Notes: generated from the sequence alone by a model not told the origin. Counted from the stretch's first letter, positions 41,258-49,407 are shown. The stretch: DNA of 52,471 bases from SHLQ01 sp964494395 (GCA_964494395.1 CAZBTI010000007.1:1-52471), one strand, 5' to 3'. Translations and numbers: made by a program.

Positions 41258-42244
41258 TTACGCCGGTAGCGAGCGCAGGAACGCCTCGAGTGCGGTGTTG
41301 GTTTCTGCGGGCTTTTCTTGCTGGACCCAATGACCGGCACCTTCGATCAGCGTCGTCCCCCGATAGTCGGAGAGGAACGCGTCGGGCTTGGCAAACGCAT
41401 CGACTCCCGGCACGAAGACACGAACCATGTCGGAAACGCCAGCGATGAAGCAGGTCGGTTGAGCGAGCATTGGGTCGCCGACGCCTTCGATCTCATCGCC
41501 ATCGAGGTACTGAGCCCGATAGCGGTGGAAGGCTCCGTGCATCGATCCTGACTCGTGGGCTTCGATCGTGGGGGCGAGAGCTTCGTCAGACATCCACTCG
41601 GGTGTGGGGTCGGGTTCGACGAGAGTGTCGAGGAAGTTCGAGCCGGGGCCCTTGTCGAGCCACGCTCCCGCCGGCGCGTCGGCCGAGGCACAGAAGTACG
41701 TCTTGCGGAGTGCGCTTGCCATGTCGGCTTCAAACTCGGCCTCGGGGGCGCCAACCTCTTGGAAGTAGAGCATGTAGAAGTAGCGGTCGGCATAGATCGA
41801 ACGCCAGAGGTCGAGTGGGTCTCCCTTGGTCGCGGGGATATACGGGACGCTCATACCTGCGACCGCACGCACTCGGTCGGGGTGCAGCCGTGCGGTGTTC
41901 CACACGATCGGCGCCCCCCAATCGTGACCGAACAAGATTGCGGGCGAGGTGGGATTGAGGGCCTCGATCACCGCAGCGGTATCACCTGCGAGCTCGCTGA
42001 GCCGGTAGGCGGCGATCGCTTCGGGTCGTGAGCTGCCTCCGTAGCCCCGCACATCCATCGCAGCGACTCGATACCCACGACCGCTGAAGTACTCCATCTG
42101 ATGGCGCCATGAGTGCCAGATCTCCGGCCAGCCATGAACGCACACGATGAGCGGGGCGTCAGCGTCGCCAACGATGGCGACCCTGAGTTCGATGTCACCG
42201 AACTCCGGAGTCGAGCGGGTGATGGTCTCGAAGTTCGGCTGCAT
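41258..42244 (-). CDS. Alpha/beta hydrolase, epoxide hydrolase-like
   Basis: Hydrolyses epoxides through an ester intermediate. The 328-aa protein has the oxyanion motif HGWPE, the nucleophile in FGHDWGAPI (Asp), a lid domain with tyrosines (YADRYFYMLYFQ) that would activate the epoxide, an acidic residue around AGVSDMVRVF and the catalytic His in EGAGHWVQQEKP. These are the marks of the soluble epoxide hydrolase group; haloalkane dehalogenases share the Asp but have different lid residues. Start ATG 42244 with AGAAAGG upstream. Substrate unknown. Confidence 0.92.
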   Translation of the reverse strand: MQPNFETITRSTPEFGDIELRVAIVGDADAPLIVCVHGWPEIWHSWRHQMEYFSGRGYRVAAMDVRGYGGSSRPEAIAAYRLSELAGDTAAVIEALNPTSPAILFGHDWGAPIVWNTARLHPDRVRAVAGMSVPYIPATKGDPLDLWRSIYADRYFYMLYFQEVGAPEAEFEADMASALRKTYFCASADAPAGAWLDKGPGSNFLDTLVEPDPTPEWMSDEALAPTIEAHESGSMHGAFHRYRAQYLDGDEIEGVGDPMLAQPTCFIAGVSDMVRVFVPGVDAFAKPDAFLSDYRGTTLIEGAGHWVQQEKPAETNTALEAFLRSLPA

Positions 42245-42261
42245 GCACCTTTCTAACCGAT

Positions 42262-42975
42262 CTAGCCGAGCGTCACCACGGTGACCGTGTCGTCATCGAT
42301 CTCAAAGTTCAGCCTGCTGGGGCGGAAGTCCCTGGTAACGGCGAAAAACTCATCGTCGACTCGGACAATGCGATTATCGAGGCCATTCTCGTTTGCGAGT
42401 GAGGTGGCCTCGTCTTCGGTGAGGCCGACGAAGTCATCGACGGAAAGGTCGGGGGTGAGGAGCACTGGCTGATCGTCTGCGCCCGGTACGGCGAACAGCG
42501 TCTTGCCGGTGGCCGACTCGTTCAGCTGCAGGTCGACGCGAAGCGCGAACTCGCCTGCCATGCAACTGCGTGCCAGGGCATCTTCGGTGATGCCGACAAG
42601 GAGCTCGACCTCGACAATGTCGGGGGTTTCGGTGAGGAGGGTGACTGACGCTGCGGTGCAGTTCGGGTCGCCGCCGATGAAGCGGACCCACAGTTCAGTG
42701 TCGTCATCGGGGTTCAGGAGCAGTTCGGTCGCCGAGGTGACTTGGGGGTCGACGATCACATCATTGGTGATCACGGTTTCGTCACCCACAGGTACAGCGG
42801 GATCACTTGGCTCTTCTACAGGAAGTGATTCGGCGACGTCCGGCTCGGCGGGCTCTTCTGTCGGCGTGCCCTCACCTTCGGCGTCGCCAGATCCGGTGCC
42901 GACTTCGGATGTGCCACCGCACGCCGCGAGCGTCAGTGTGATGGCGAATGTAAGGAGGGTAAGCAAGCGTCTCAT
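42262..42975 (-). CDS. Lipoprotein with I78-like peptidase-inhibitor C-terminus (paralogue 2)
   Basis: A 237-aa lipoprotein from ATG 42975 (RRLLTLLTFAITLTLAACGG, lipobox LAAC). Acidic stalk, then a two-cysteine domain (DPNCTAAS and LARSCMAG) and the C-terminal segment VDDFVGLTEDEATSLANENGLDNRIVRVDDEFF to DFRPSRLNFEIDDD. It is near-identical in layout to the gene at 36285 and shares long stretches, for example TSEVGTGSGDA and DDDxELWVRFxGGDPNCTAAS. The stalk differs most. The frame opens 38 codons earlier, but those lie before a good signal peptide. The pair are paralogues about 6 kb apart in the same orientation. Confidence 0.82.
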   Translation of the reverse strand: MRRLLTLLTFAITLTLAACGGTSEVGTGSGDAEGEGTPTEEPAEPDVAESLPVEEPSDPAVPVGDETVITNDVIVDPQVTSATELLLNPDDDTELWVRFIGGDPNCTAASVTLLTETPDIVEVELLVGITEDALARSCMAGEFALRVDLQLNESATGKTLFAVPGADDQPVLLTPDLSVDDFVGLTEDEATSLANENGLDNRIVRVDDEFFAVTRDFRPSRLNFEIDDDTVTVVTLG

Positions 42976-43015
42976 AATCCTGTTACGAACCTGATCGGCC
43001 TTGAGTTCCCTGAAT

Positions 43016-43705
43016 TCAGAAAATTTCGACGAACCAGCTGGGGCTACCGGCGAAGTGGCGCTCGCCGTGATTACTGACTGCGAGGCCATTCGCCGCGAAC
43101 TTTTGGGCTACCGCCTCGGTGTCGACCATGTGGAAGTGATGGCTGTGCTCGTTCTCTGGTCCATGGCGAGAAGTCCACGCCTCATGATCGGGGTGGGTCG
43201 GGTCTTCGAAGTTCTCATCGACGAGCAGCACCCGACCGTCGGGTCGCAGGACGCGAGCCAACTCAGCACATGCTGCGTCCATATCGACCCAGTGATGCAT
43301 GGTGTTCACCGCCATGATGGCGTGCATCGAAGCATCGGGAAGGCTCGTAGCTTCGGCCGAGCCGTTGACGATGGCGAAGGGATGGCGCGAGAGACGCGAC
43401 CGTGCCGAGAGTATGCGGCGCATGTATGGAGTCGGTTCGACTGCGAAGACCTGACCTGCCTGCGCCGCGGCGACGGATGCTCCTGCGCCCACACCGGCAC
43501 CGATGTCAGCGAGGTGGTCGATACTGGTCAACTCGAGTGCGTCGACCACCGCCACATTTACCGCAGACGTCCACATGCGTCGCGCGTTCTTCGCATAACG
43601 GAGCATGGCTTCAAAGCCTTGGTCGTGTTCGTTGCCATGCCCGTGCCCGTGCCCGTGGTGGTGTTCGTGTTCATGGTCGTGCTGCTGAGCATCGATGTCG
43701 GTCAT
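43016..43705 (-). CDS. Class I SAM-dependent methyltransferase with His-rich N-terminus
   Basis: Methyltransferase of 229 aa. After a start MTDIDAQQ comes DHEHEHHHGHGHGHGNEHD, a run with nine or more histidines that would bind metal. The Rossmann-like SAM fold follows: motif I LADIGAGVGAGASVAA, then VFAVEPTPYMRRIL, motif III region IMAVNTMHHWVDM and LRPDGRVLLVDE. This is the Methyltransf_11 (UbiE-like) type; target unknown. Minus-strand TAGGGT lies 6 nt upstream of the ATG, so the mRNA is probably leaderless. It is divergent from the EamA gene with 34 bp between, where both promoters overlap. Confidence 0.88.
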   Translation of the reverse strand: MTDIDAQQHDHEHEHHHGHGHGHGNEHDQGFEAMLRYAKNARRMWTSAVNVAVVDALELTSIDHLADIGAGVGAGASVAAAQAGQVFAVEPTPYMRRILSARSRLSRHPFAIVNGSAEATSLPDASMHAIMAVNTMHHWVDMDAACAELARVLRPDGRVLLVDENFEDPTHPDHEAWTSRHGPENEHSHHFHMVDTEAVAQKFAANGLAVSNHGERHFAGSPSWFVEIF

Positions 43706-43717
43706 GGGCTAACCCTA
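43706..43717 (-). promoter_or_regulatory. -10 box for leaderless methyltransferase gene
   Basis: Minus-strand TAGGGT, then TAGCCC, then ATG. The opposite-strand box for EamA is 10 bp away. Confidence 0.5.
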
Positions 43718-43727
43718 ACGACCCCGA

Positions 43728-43739
43728 TACGGTGCTGCT
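43728..43739 (+). promoter_or_regulatory. -10 box for leaderless EamA gene
   Basis: TACGGT, then GCTGCT, then GTG 43740. Confidence 0.5.
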
Positions 43740-44582
43740 GTGGCGATCTTTCTCAGCTTGCTATCGGCCGCCGCCTTCGGGACCGGAGACTTTTTCGGGG
43801 GTCTCTCAGCGAAGAAGACGAGTGCGCTCAATGTGATTGCGTTCGCACATGCCGTTGGGCTGATCGGGATCACGTTCTTGTCGTTTCGGGTGACGGCGAC
43901 GATTGCCGGGGACGCCATTCTCATCGGCGCGGTCGCCGGCCTCTTCGGCCTCGTTGGCGTGTTCTACCTCTATCGGGGGTTGTCGACGGGGGTCATGGCG
44001 GTGGTGGCACCACTGACCGCCATCACCTCTGCACTTGTACCTGCGTTGTGGGGCCTCCTGGGCGGTGAGTCCCTCTCGGTCTTGGCGTGGCTCGGGGTGC
44101 TCGTCGCTCTCGTGGCCATCTGGTTCTGTAGCTTGCCCAGCGATGTTGGAGGAGCTCGGTCTACCGTCAGTCCCCAGATCGTTTTTGAGTCGTTGCTCGC
44201 AGGAGCCGGGTTTGGCGCGTTCTTCATCCTGTTCGACCTTGCGCCCGACGATGTGGGCACGTGGCCAGTCGTGGGAGCGCGGCTAGTGACCGCCGTGCCG
44301 CTCGTTCCGTTCATCCTCCTTCGCCGACCATCAGACCTCCCCGCGATTCGGGCGGCAGCGGGGACGATCATCGCGACCGGAGTGTTCGACACACTTGCGA
44401 ATGCACTGTTCCTCGTCGCCACGACATTGGGCGATCTCACGATCATCGCCGTGCTGTCGAGTCTGTACCCGGTGTCGACCGTGATCCTCGCCAACCGAGT
44501 GCTCAAGGAGAAGATATCGTCGCTTCAGTTCGCCGGACTCGTGCTCGCGTTGGCCGCCACGGTTCTCATCGCAGCGGGCTAG
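43740..44582 (+). CDS. EamA/DMT-family transporter
   Basis: Ten-helix drug/metabolite transporter of 280 aa made of two five-helix EamA repeats. The first starts FLSLLSAAAFGTGDFFGGLSAKK, the second near FESLLAGAGFGAFFILFDLA. The end of each repeat carries the family pattern (VVAPLTAITSALVPALWGLLGGE and IAVLSSLYPVSTVILANRVLKEKIS). Substrate unknown, often amino acids or small metabolites. The start is GTG with TACGGT 6 nt upstream. Confidence 0.92.
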   Translation: MAIFLSLLSAAAFGTGDFFGGLSAKKTSALNVIAFAHAVGLIGITFLSFRVTATIAGDAILIGAVAGLFGLVGVFYLYRGLSTGVMAVVAPLTAITSALVPALWGLLGGESLSVLAWLGVLVALVAIWFCSLPSDVGGARSTVSPQIVFESLLAGAGFGAFFILFDLAPDDVGTWPVVGARLVTAVPLVPFILLRRPSDLPAIRAAAGTIIATGVFDTLANALFLVATTLGDLTIIAVLSSLYPVSTVILANRVLKEKISSLQFAGLVLALAATVLIAAG

Positions 44583-44586
44583 CAAT

Positions 44587-45258
44587 TCACGCTGTGAGTC
44601 GGTAGTGGTAGCCGGCTTTGGTGCGACCGGTTTCTTCGAAGAACCCCAAGGCACGGAAGCAGTAGGCAATCTGGCGGGCGACATCCCGATCGAAGTCTCC
44701 CGAGGCCGCCATGTCTGCGGTGGTGAAGTCGGGTGGCAGGTCGCTTGGCAGGAGGGAGAGGAGGTCTTCGGCGCTCTCGAAGCGGTGAGTCCCTTTGACT
44801 TCGCGGAGAACCCGGTCGGTCGTCCGATAGCCACCTCTCCCCCGGCGCGCCTTCGGGTCGTGCTCCTGGACCTTCGTGACCGAGACCAGAACGATGTCGA
44901 GGGTGAGGTTGGGGTGATCGAGCAGGGTCGGGATACTGACGAGCTGATCGAACAAGCCGTAGACCGACGACTTCTTTGGCGACTTGCGAGGCTTCTTCTC
45001 GGGGCGTTGGAGGTATGTTTCGACGGCGATCGGATGGACGAGCAGCATCTTGTGGTCTGACAGCAAGTGATCGAGTTTCTTACCCATCGCAGCAAACGAG
45101 CCGGTTTGAATTTCGATCAGCAATTCGTCTCGGCTGATGTCGATCACGAAGCGGTCGAGCGGAACCTCGAACCGGTCGCCTGGTTCGGCGTAGCGATCCT
45201 TCAGCGCAGAGTGCAGCGAACCCTCGTTGAGGGTGCCGATGTGGGGGGCCTTTGCCAT
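44587..45258 (-). CDS. Conserved hypothetical protein, PD-(D/E)XK-like N-domain
   Basis: A 223-aa protein that I do not recognise by name. The N-terminal third reads IGTLNEGSLHSALKDRYAEPGDRFEVPLDRFVIDISRDELLIEIQTGSF: a helix with a conserved Glu, then strands with D and E-x-Q, which resembles the PD-(D/E)XK nuclease core, with Gln in place of Lys. A basic hinge KKPRKSPKKSS follows, and the C-terminal 70 aa (FTTADMAASGDFDRDVARQIAYCFRALGFFEE) look like a winged helix. It directly follows the DUF2277 gene (TAGATG), so the pair forms an operon. DNA-related activity is a hypothesis. Confidence 0.65.
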   Translation of the reverse strand: MAKAPHIGTLNEGSLHSALKDRYAEPGDRFEVPLDRFVIDISRDELLIEIQTGSFAAMGKKLDHLLSDHKMLLVHPIAVETYLQRPEKKPRKSPKKSSVYGLFDQLVSIPTLLDHPNLTLDIVLVSVTKVQEHDPKARRGRGGYRTTDRVLREVKGTHRFESAEDLLSLLPSDLPPDFTTADMAASGDFDRDVARQIAYCFRALGFFEETGRTKAGYHYRLTA

Positions 45259-45513
45259 CTAGTCCGCAGTCTTTTGCAACCGTCGCAAGGGTGGCTCGGT
45301 CTTGGGGGGAACCTTTCGAGGAGGTAGTTCGGCGAGGGCACGTTCGGTCGCCTCAGCAACGATCGCCACGGCGCGATCGAACGCATCTTCTGTCGCAGCT
45401 GATGTCTTCTGCACGCCGGTCACTTTACGGATGTACTGGCGAGCGGCAGCCTCTATCTCTGCGTTCGTCGCAGACGGTTCGAGTCCTCGCAGGGTGGTGA
45501 TGTTGCGGCACAT
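45259..45513 (-). CDS. DUF2277 family protein
   Basis: An 84-aa protein that begins MCRNITTLRGLEPSATNAEIEAAARQYIRKVTGVQK, the defining N-terminus of DUF2277 (MCRNI.TL...EPPAT). Function unknown; the family is small, alpha-helical and frequent in actinobacteria. The frame is open 52 codons further upstream, but the family start and a TACTGT box 7 nt before ATG 45513 decide for this start. The downstream neighbour at 44587 begins right after its stop codon. Confidence 0.9.
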   Translation of the reverse strand: MCRNITTLRGLEPSATNAEIEAAARQYIRKVTGVQKTSAATEDAFDRAVAIVAEATERALAELPPRKVPPKTEPPLRRLQKTAD

Positions 45514-45526
45514 AGCTGCGACAGTA
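45514..45526 (-). promoter_or_regulatory. -10 box for leaderless DUF2277 operon
   Basis: Minus-strand TACTGT, then CGCAGCT (7 nt), then ATG. Confidence 0.45.
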
Positions 45527-45684
45527 GCGGTGTGAGCGCCCGAGGTGCCGAAGTAGGGTCGGGAGATGAATCGGACGCGGACGATGTTTCTGGAGAATTG
45601 TAGGGTCGTGGCTGCCGCGGTTTCTGACGAACGGGTCGCCGCTGCGTGGAACCAACCGTCAGTGCTCAAGGGCGTGACCGCCTA

Positions 45685-46458
45685 GTGTCCTCGCACATCA
45701 ATTTCGATGCTCACCCGATCGGCGACACTGCCTATGGGGCGCAATGCAAGCGGGTGCTCGACGGGCAGGGGGCGCTTGTCCTCGAGGGTTTCTTCCGGGC
45801 CGAGTCGATTGAGCAGATCGTGGTCGAATCGTTGCTTCGGGAGCACGAGGTTTTCTACGCGGGTTCGACACACAACGTGTATCTCACTCCCTCTGATCCC
45901 GACCTTCCCGGGGATCACCCGTTCAACCAACAGGTAGCGAGTAGCAAGGGGCTGATCGCCGACGACCAGATTCCCAACGGGTCGCCGCTGCGCGACGTGT
46001 ACGACTCGACGGAGTTTCAGGCGTTCCTCTGCGCTGTTCTGGGCATCGATGCCATCTATCCGTATGACGATTCGTTGTCCTCGATCAACGTGCACTTCGC
46101 AGATGAGGGTCGGGAGTTGGGCTGGCACTTCGACAACTCGTCGTTCGCCGTAACGATGCTGTTGCAGAAGCCTGATGGCGGCGGCAGCTTCGAATACGTG
46201 TCCGACGTGCGCAACGCCGATGCCGGGGAGATGGGATTCGACGGCGTACAAAGAGTCCTCGACGGCACAGCTGAACCCGAAGTGCTCGAGTTCGAACCCG
46301 GAGCGCTCGTGTTGTTTCGCGGCCGCAACTCACTACACCGGGTGACGCCGACCGTAGGTGACACAACCCGTCTACTCACCGTGTTCGCCTACAACGATCA
46401 GCCAGGCGTACGACTGTCGGACAGTGCGCTGGAAACCTTCTTCGGCCGGACTGCCTAG
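45685..46458 (+). CDS. 2-oxoglutarate/Fe(II)-dependent oxygenase-like protein
   Basis: Predicted non-heme iron oxygenase. The 257-aa protein has a double-stranded beta-helix with the metal triad HxD in LGWHFDNSSFAVTML, the distal His in GRNSLHRVTPT, and an Arg 10 residues later (TTRLLTVFAYND) that would bind 2-oxoglutarate. This layout fits the HalD/ArpA-like or Fe2OG-type families that hydroxylate or halogenate small molecules; substrate unknown. GTG 45646 is a possible longer start, and neither has a clear ribosome site. Its last codons (ACT GCC TAG) lie in the first unit of a 21-bp tandem repeat. Confidence 0.82.
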   Translation: MSSHINFDAHPIGDTAYGAQCKRVLDGQGALVLEGFFRAESIEQIVVESLLREHEVFYAGSTHNVYLTPSDPDLPGDHPFNQQVASSKGLIADDQIPNGSPLRDVYDSTEFQAFLCAVLGIDAIYPYDDSLSSINVHFADEGRELGWHFDNSSFAVTMLLQKPDGGGSFEYVSDVRNADAGEMGFDGVQRVLDGTAEPEVLEFEPGALVLFRGRNSLHRVTPTVGDTTRLLTVFAYNDQPGVRLSDSALETFFGRTA

Positions 46459-46634
46459 GGCAGCGAAAGCACTGCCTAGGGCAGCGAAAGCACNNNNNNN
46501 NNNNNNNNNNNNNNNNNNNNNNNNNNNNNNNNNNNNNNNNNNNNNNNNNNNNNNNNNNNNNNNNNNNNNNNNNNNNNNNNNNNNNNNNNNNNNGCCTAGG
46601 GCAGCGAAAGCACTGCCTAGGGCAGCGCAACCCT
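46451..46634. repeat. 21-bp tandem repeat array spanning an assembly gap
   Basis: Unit begins CTGCCTAGGGCAGCG and ends AAAGCA (21 bp). Two full copies at 46451-46492, then 100 N, then a partial copy at 46594-46612 and a diverged one from 46613. Each unit holds the hairpin CTGCC-TAG-GGCAG. The true copy number is unknown because the gap has the conventional length of 100. Confidence 0.85.
46494..46593. other. Assembly gap of 100 N inside a tandem repeat
   Basis: Exactly 100 undetermined bases, the standard scaffold-gap length. Both edges are in the same 21-bp repeat, so the missing sequence is most likely further copies. Confidence 0.95.
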
Positions 46635-46636
46635 GC

Positions 46637-48727
46637 TTAGCGACCGAATGGCGCTGAGGAGATGATGTCCAACATGGCGGCCCAAGCATCGGGTTCGGTG
46701 CGGAGGCGCCAGTCGTAGATCTCACCGTGCGGGCGACGGTCGACGTCGAAGTAGACGACAGCGCGGATGTTTGGCGATGCCGCTACCCAGTCGTCAATGC
46801 CCTGGACCCACTCGGCCCGTTCGCCGGGGCCTCGTTGGCCGGCGCCAAACTCGGCGATGAGGATTGGCTTGTGTGGACGTTGGTTCGCCCACGCTTGGAA
46901 GTCGGTGTACGCATCGCGAATGTGAGGAAGCGGAGCATCGAGGTCCCAGCCTGAGTAGCCGTCTGAGCAGATCCAGTCGACGTTGGCATCACCTGGATAG
47001 TAGCGGGCACCTTGTTCGTTCCAGTTCCATGCCGTTGGGCACCAAACCCACTCGATGTTGGTTGCGTTCTCTTCGGCGAAGATCTGGCGGACGTAGATCC
47101 ACGAGTCGATGAACTGTTGTGGGTCGTGGTCGATCCACTCACGCTTGTGCTGAACGTCGGGTTCGTGCCAGAAGCGGAGCATGACGGTGTCGGGGAGCGA
47201 GCGAAGTTGGCGTGCGTGTTCGCGAATCCAGTCGTCGTTCGAGCCGTTGAGAATGGTCTCGGCGTCAGTGCCGTTCCACGTGAGGAGCAGATCGCGTCCT
47301 GACTCTTGGTGCCACCGGAAGAGGTCGGTGTTGATTGGCTTGTCGAAACTCTTGAACTCATGGGCGATCAATCGCCCAGCGCCAGGCACCGCTTGGAGTT
47401 CGCTCCAGTATTGAGCACGATCCTCGGCCCAGAGATCAGCCGAGAAGCCGATCTGTACAGGGCCACCGGGGACGCCGATGGGGGCGGGCAACGCCGCAAC
47501 GTTTGCGACAGCGACTGGCGTAGTCGTGGGGGTCGCCGTTTGCGCTGGGGCTTGAAAGACCTGCGCGCTGTTCACGAAGGTGCATAGAACGTCGGTGGTG
47601 CCACCTACCCAAAGGCGCATGACGTATTGGTCGTTCGTATTGACGGTTTCAGGGATCTGTACGGCCTGTGCAGCTTCGTCAGGGGTATGGAACCAGCGAT
47701 CATTGAGGCGGAAAACGGTGGTTCGGCCATCGTCGTCCCACCGGATGATGCCGTCGTTTGCTCGGACCTCTACCTGACACCAAGGCCCCGTTGGAGCAAC
47801 AGGGACAGGTGTGGTGGTCGTTGTTGTTGTTGTCGTAGCAGGTGCCGGACCTATGGGCTGAGCCGGAGTAACCGGGTCCACCGTTGGTGTGGTTTGGGTG
47901 AATGGAGAGGTAGTCGTTGCGGGAGCCTGGGGTGTCGGGCTGCCTACGCCAATGGTTGGGTTCGTCCTGGCGGTTGGGTTGACGGTGCCAACCGTGTTCG
48001 GGCCACCGGTTGTTGGGGTCACAGCAGCCGGAGCTTGTACTGGTGCTGGTGCCGGCGAGAAGATCGGAGCACCTGGTCCAATGAACAGTGGCGTCGTCGT
48101 CGTAGGTGAGAACGGTGCCGCTGGCGAGAACCTGTTGGTCGTGGTCGCGAGCGATGGGGTGACCCGTGGAATTTGCGTGAACGTTCCGGGAGACGTGAAC
48201 GGTGAGTCGGCGTTCGCGATTAAAGGTGTGTTGGTAGCAGTCGTCGCCTCGATGCGATCGACCTCGACTGGACCTTCCACGTTTGCCACAGAATCTCCGG
48301 CTATGACATTGGAGAGCTCGCTGGGTTCGGCTTCCGCACCGGAATCATCCTCAGCACCTGGGACGATGATCGCGACGCCATCTTCGCCACCAACGTTCGA
48401 GAGCTCGCCGGGAATGAGCTCCCCGGCTGCGGCGCCAAACTGCGCAGTGTCTTCGAACTGCGCAATGTCTTCGAACTGTGTAGTGCCTTCGAACTGCGCG
48501 CTGCCTACGGCGTCATCGCCAACCGGTTGTGCGCTCTCGCCGTCCGCTTCGGGCGGGTTGATGAAGGCTGCAGGATCGATTCCTTCGGTCGCGAGATCCT
48601 CGGTGAAAAGGTCGACGCCTCCCCCCGACCCATCAGATCGCAAGAACATTAGGGCAGCGAGACCACCGACCATCACCAAAACAACAGCGAGGCGGAGCAA
48701 GCCGGACAATTTGGGCACAGCAGTCAC
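46637..48727 (-). CDS. Membrane-anchored glycoside hydrolase family 26-like protein
   Basis: Predicted surface beta-glycanase (mannanase family). Of 696 aa, residues 10-29 form a membrane anchor (LLRLAVVLVMVGGLAALMFL). Then come an acidic region with short repeats (AQFEGT TQFEDI AQFEDT AQF) and a long Thr/Pro-rich linker (about 160-310). A small domain at about 315-385 has WCQVEVRANDGIIRW and two cysteines. The catalytic barrel (about 420-690) has the acid/base in MLRFWHEPD and the nucleophile in ILIAEFGAGQRG, both GH26 marks. The start appears to be GTG 48727. Its target could be the cell's own polysaccharide or an external mannan. Confidence 0.82.
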   Translation of the reverse strand: MTAVPKLSGLLRLAVVLVMVGGLAALMFLRSDGSGGGVDLFTEDLATEGIDPAAFINPPEADGESAQPVGDDAVGSAQFEGTTQFEDIAQFEDTAQFGAAAGELIPGELSNVGGEDGVAIIVPGAEDDSGAEAEPSELSNVIAGDSVANVEGPVEVDRIEATTATNTPLIANADSPFTSPGTFTQIPRVTPSLATTTNRFSPAAPFSPTTTTPLFIGPGAPIFSPAPAPVQAPAAVTPTTGGPNTVGTVNPTARTNPTIGVGSPTPQAPATTTSPFTQTTPTVDPVTPAQPIGPAPATTTTTTTTTPVPVAPTGPWCQVEVRANDGIIRWDDDGRTTVFRLNDRWFHTPDEAAQAVQIPETVNTNDQYVMRLWVGGTTDVLCTFVNSAQVFQAPAQTATPTTTPVAVANVAALPAPIGVPGGPVQIGFSADLWAEDRAQYWSELQAVPGAGRLIAHEFKSFDKPINTDLFRWHQESGRDLLLTWNGTDAETILNGSNDDWIREHARQLRSLPDTVMLRFWHEPDVQHKREWIDHDPQQFIDSWIYVRQIFAEENATNIEWVWCPTAWNWNEQGARYYPGDANVDWICSDGYSGWDLDAPLPHIRDAYTDFQAWANQRPHKPILIAEFGAGQRGPGERAEWVQGIDDWVAASPNIRAVVYFDVDRRPHGEIYDWRLRTEPDAWAAMLDIISSAPFGR

Positions 48728-48835
48728 GCTTTTTAATTCGAGAGAATCCCCGAAAATCTAAAGCGATTTGAGCCGATCGGACTCGCTGCTGGCGCCCTAT
48801 TGATGCCGGAGGCCCACCTCCGAAGCGGCCGAGGC

Positions 48836-49294
48836 CTACTTCAACGGTATGCCGTCGGTGTCGCCCTCTTTACGAGGACCAAAGATGCGGCGTTCCCAGT
48901 CTTGGATTGCCACGTCGTTGATCGATGCTTCTCGGCGACGCATTAGGCCCTGCTCGTCGAACTCCCAATTTTCGTTGCCGTAGCTCCGCCACCACTGGCC
49001 ATCGAGATCGAGCGACTCGTATTGGAACCGAACAGCAATGCGGTTGCCCTGGAACGCCCACAGATCTTTGCGGAGTGCGTACTCGGTTTCGCGAGCCCAC
49101 TTCTGCTCAAGAAACTCACGAATCTCGTCGCGACCTTGCAGGAATGTGTCACGGTTTCGCCACTCGCTATCGATCGAATACGCGCCAGCCACCTTGGCAG
49201 CATCACGGGTGTTCCACGCAGCTTCGGCACCGAGCACCTTCTTCCAAGCACCAGCTTCGTCGAAAGGCGGAAAGGGTGGACGTTCTTCAGACAT
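48836..49294 (-). CDS. DUF1348 / NTF2-like protein
   Basis: A 152-aa protein of the nuclear transport factor 2-like superfamily (DUF1348). It starts RPPFPPFDEAGAWKKVLGAEAAWNTRD and contains VAGAYSIDSEWRNRDTFLQGRDEIREFLEQKW, NRIAVRFQYE and RSYGNENWEFDEQGLMRRREASINDVAI, all strongly conserved in the family. The cone-shaped fold often binds small molecules; its role is unknown. Ribosome site AAGGAG lies 5 nt before the ATG. Single gene, with the tRNA-Ser gene upstream on the other strand. Confidence 0.92.
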   Translation of the reverse strand: MSEERPPFPPFDEAGAWKKVLGAEAAWNTRDAAKVAGAYSIDSEWRNRDTFLQGRDEIREFLEQKWARETEYALRKDLWAFQGNRIAVRFQYESLDLDGQWWRSYGNENWEFDEQGLMRRREASINDVAIQDWERRIFGPRKEGDTDGIPLK

Positions 49295-49407
49295 AGAGGC
49301 TCCTTAGCAAGTTGTCGCAGCCGACTCCCCGACTCTACGCAAGTTGGCTCCTCGCCGCCCACATCCACAGGTTGGCGCCACCGGAGGCGGGAACTACCCT
49401 CATGGAC

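Noticed and set aside
46358..46657. Open frames running through the first N gap
   Set aside because: Depend on undetermined bases and on the 21-bp repeat that stays open because it is a multiple of three.
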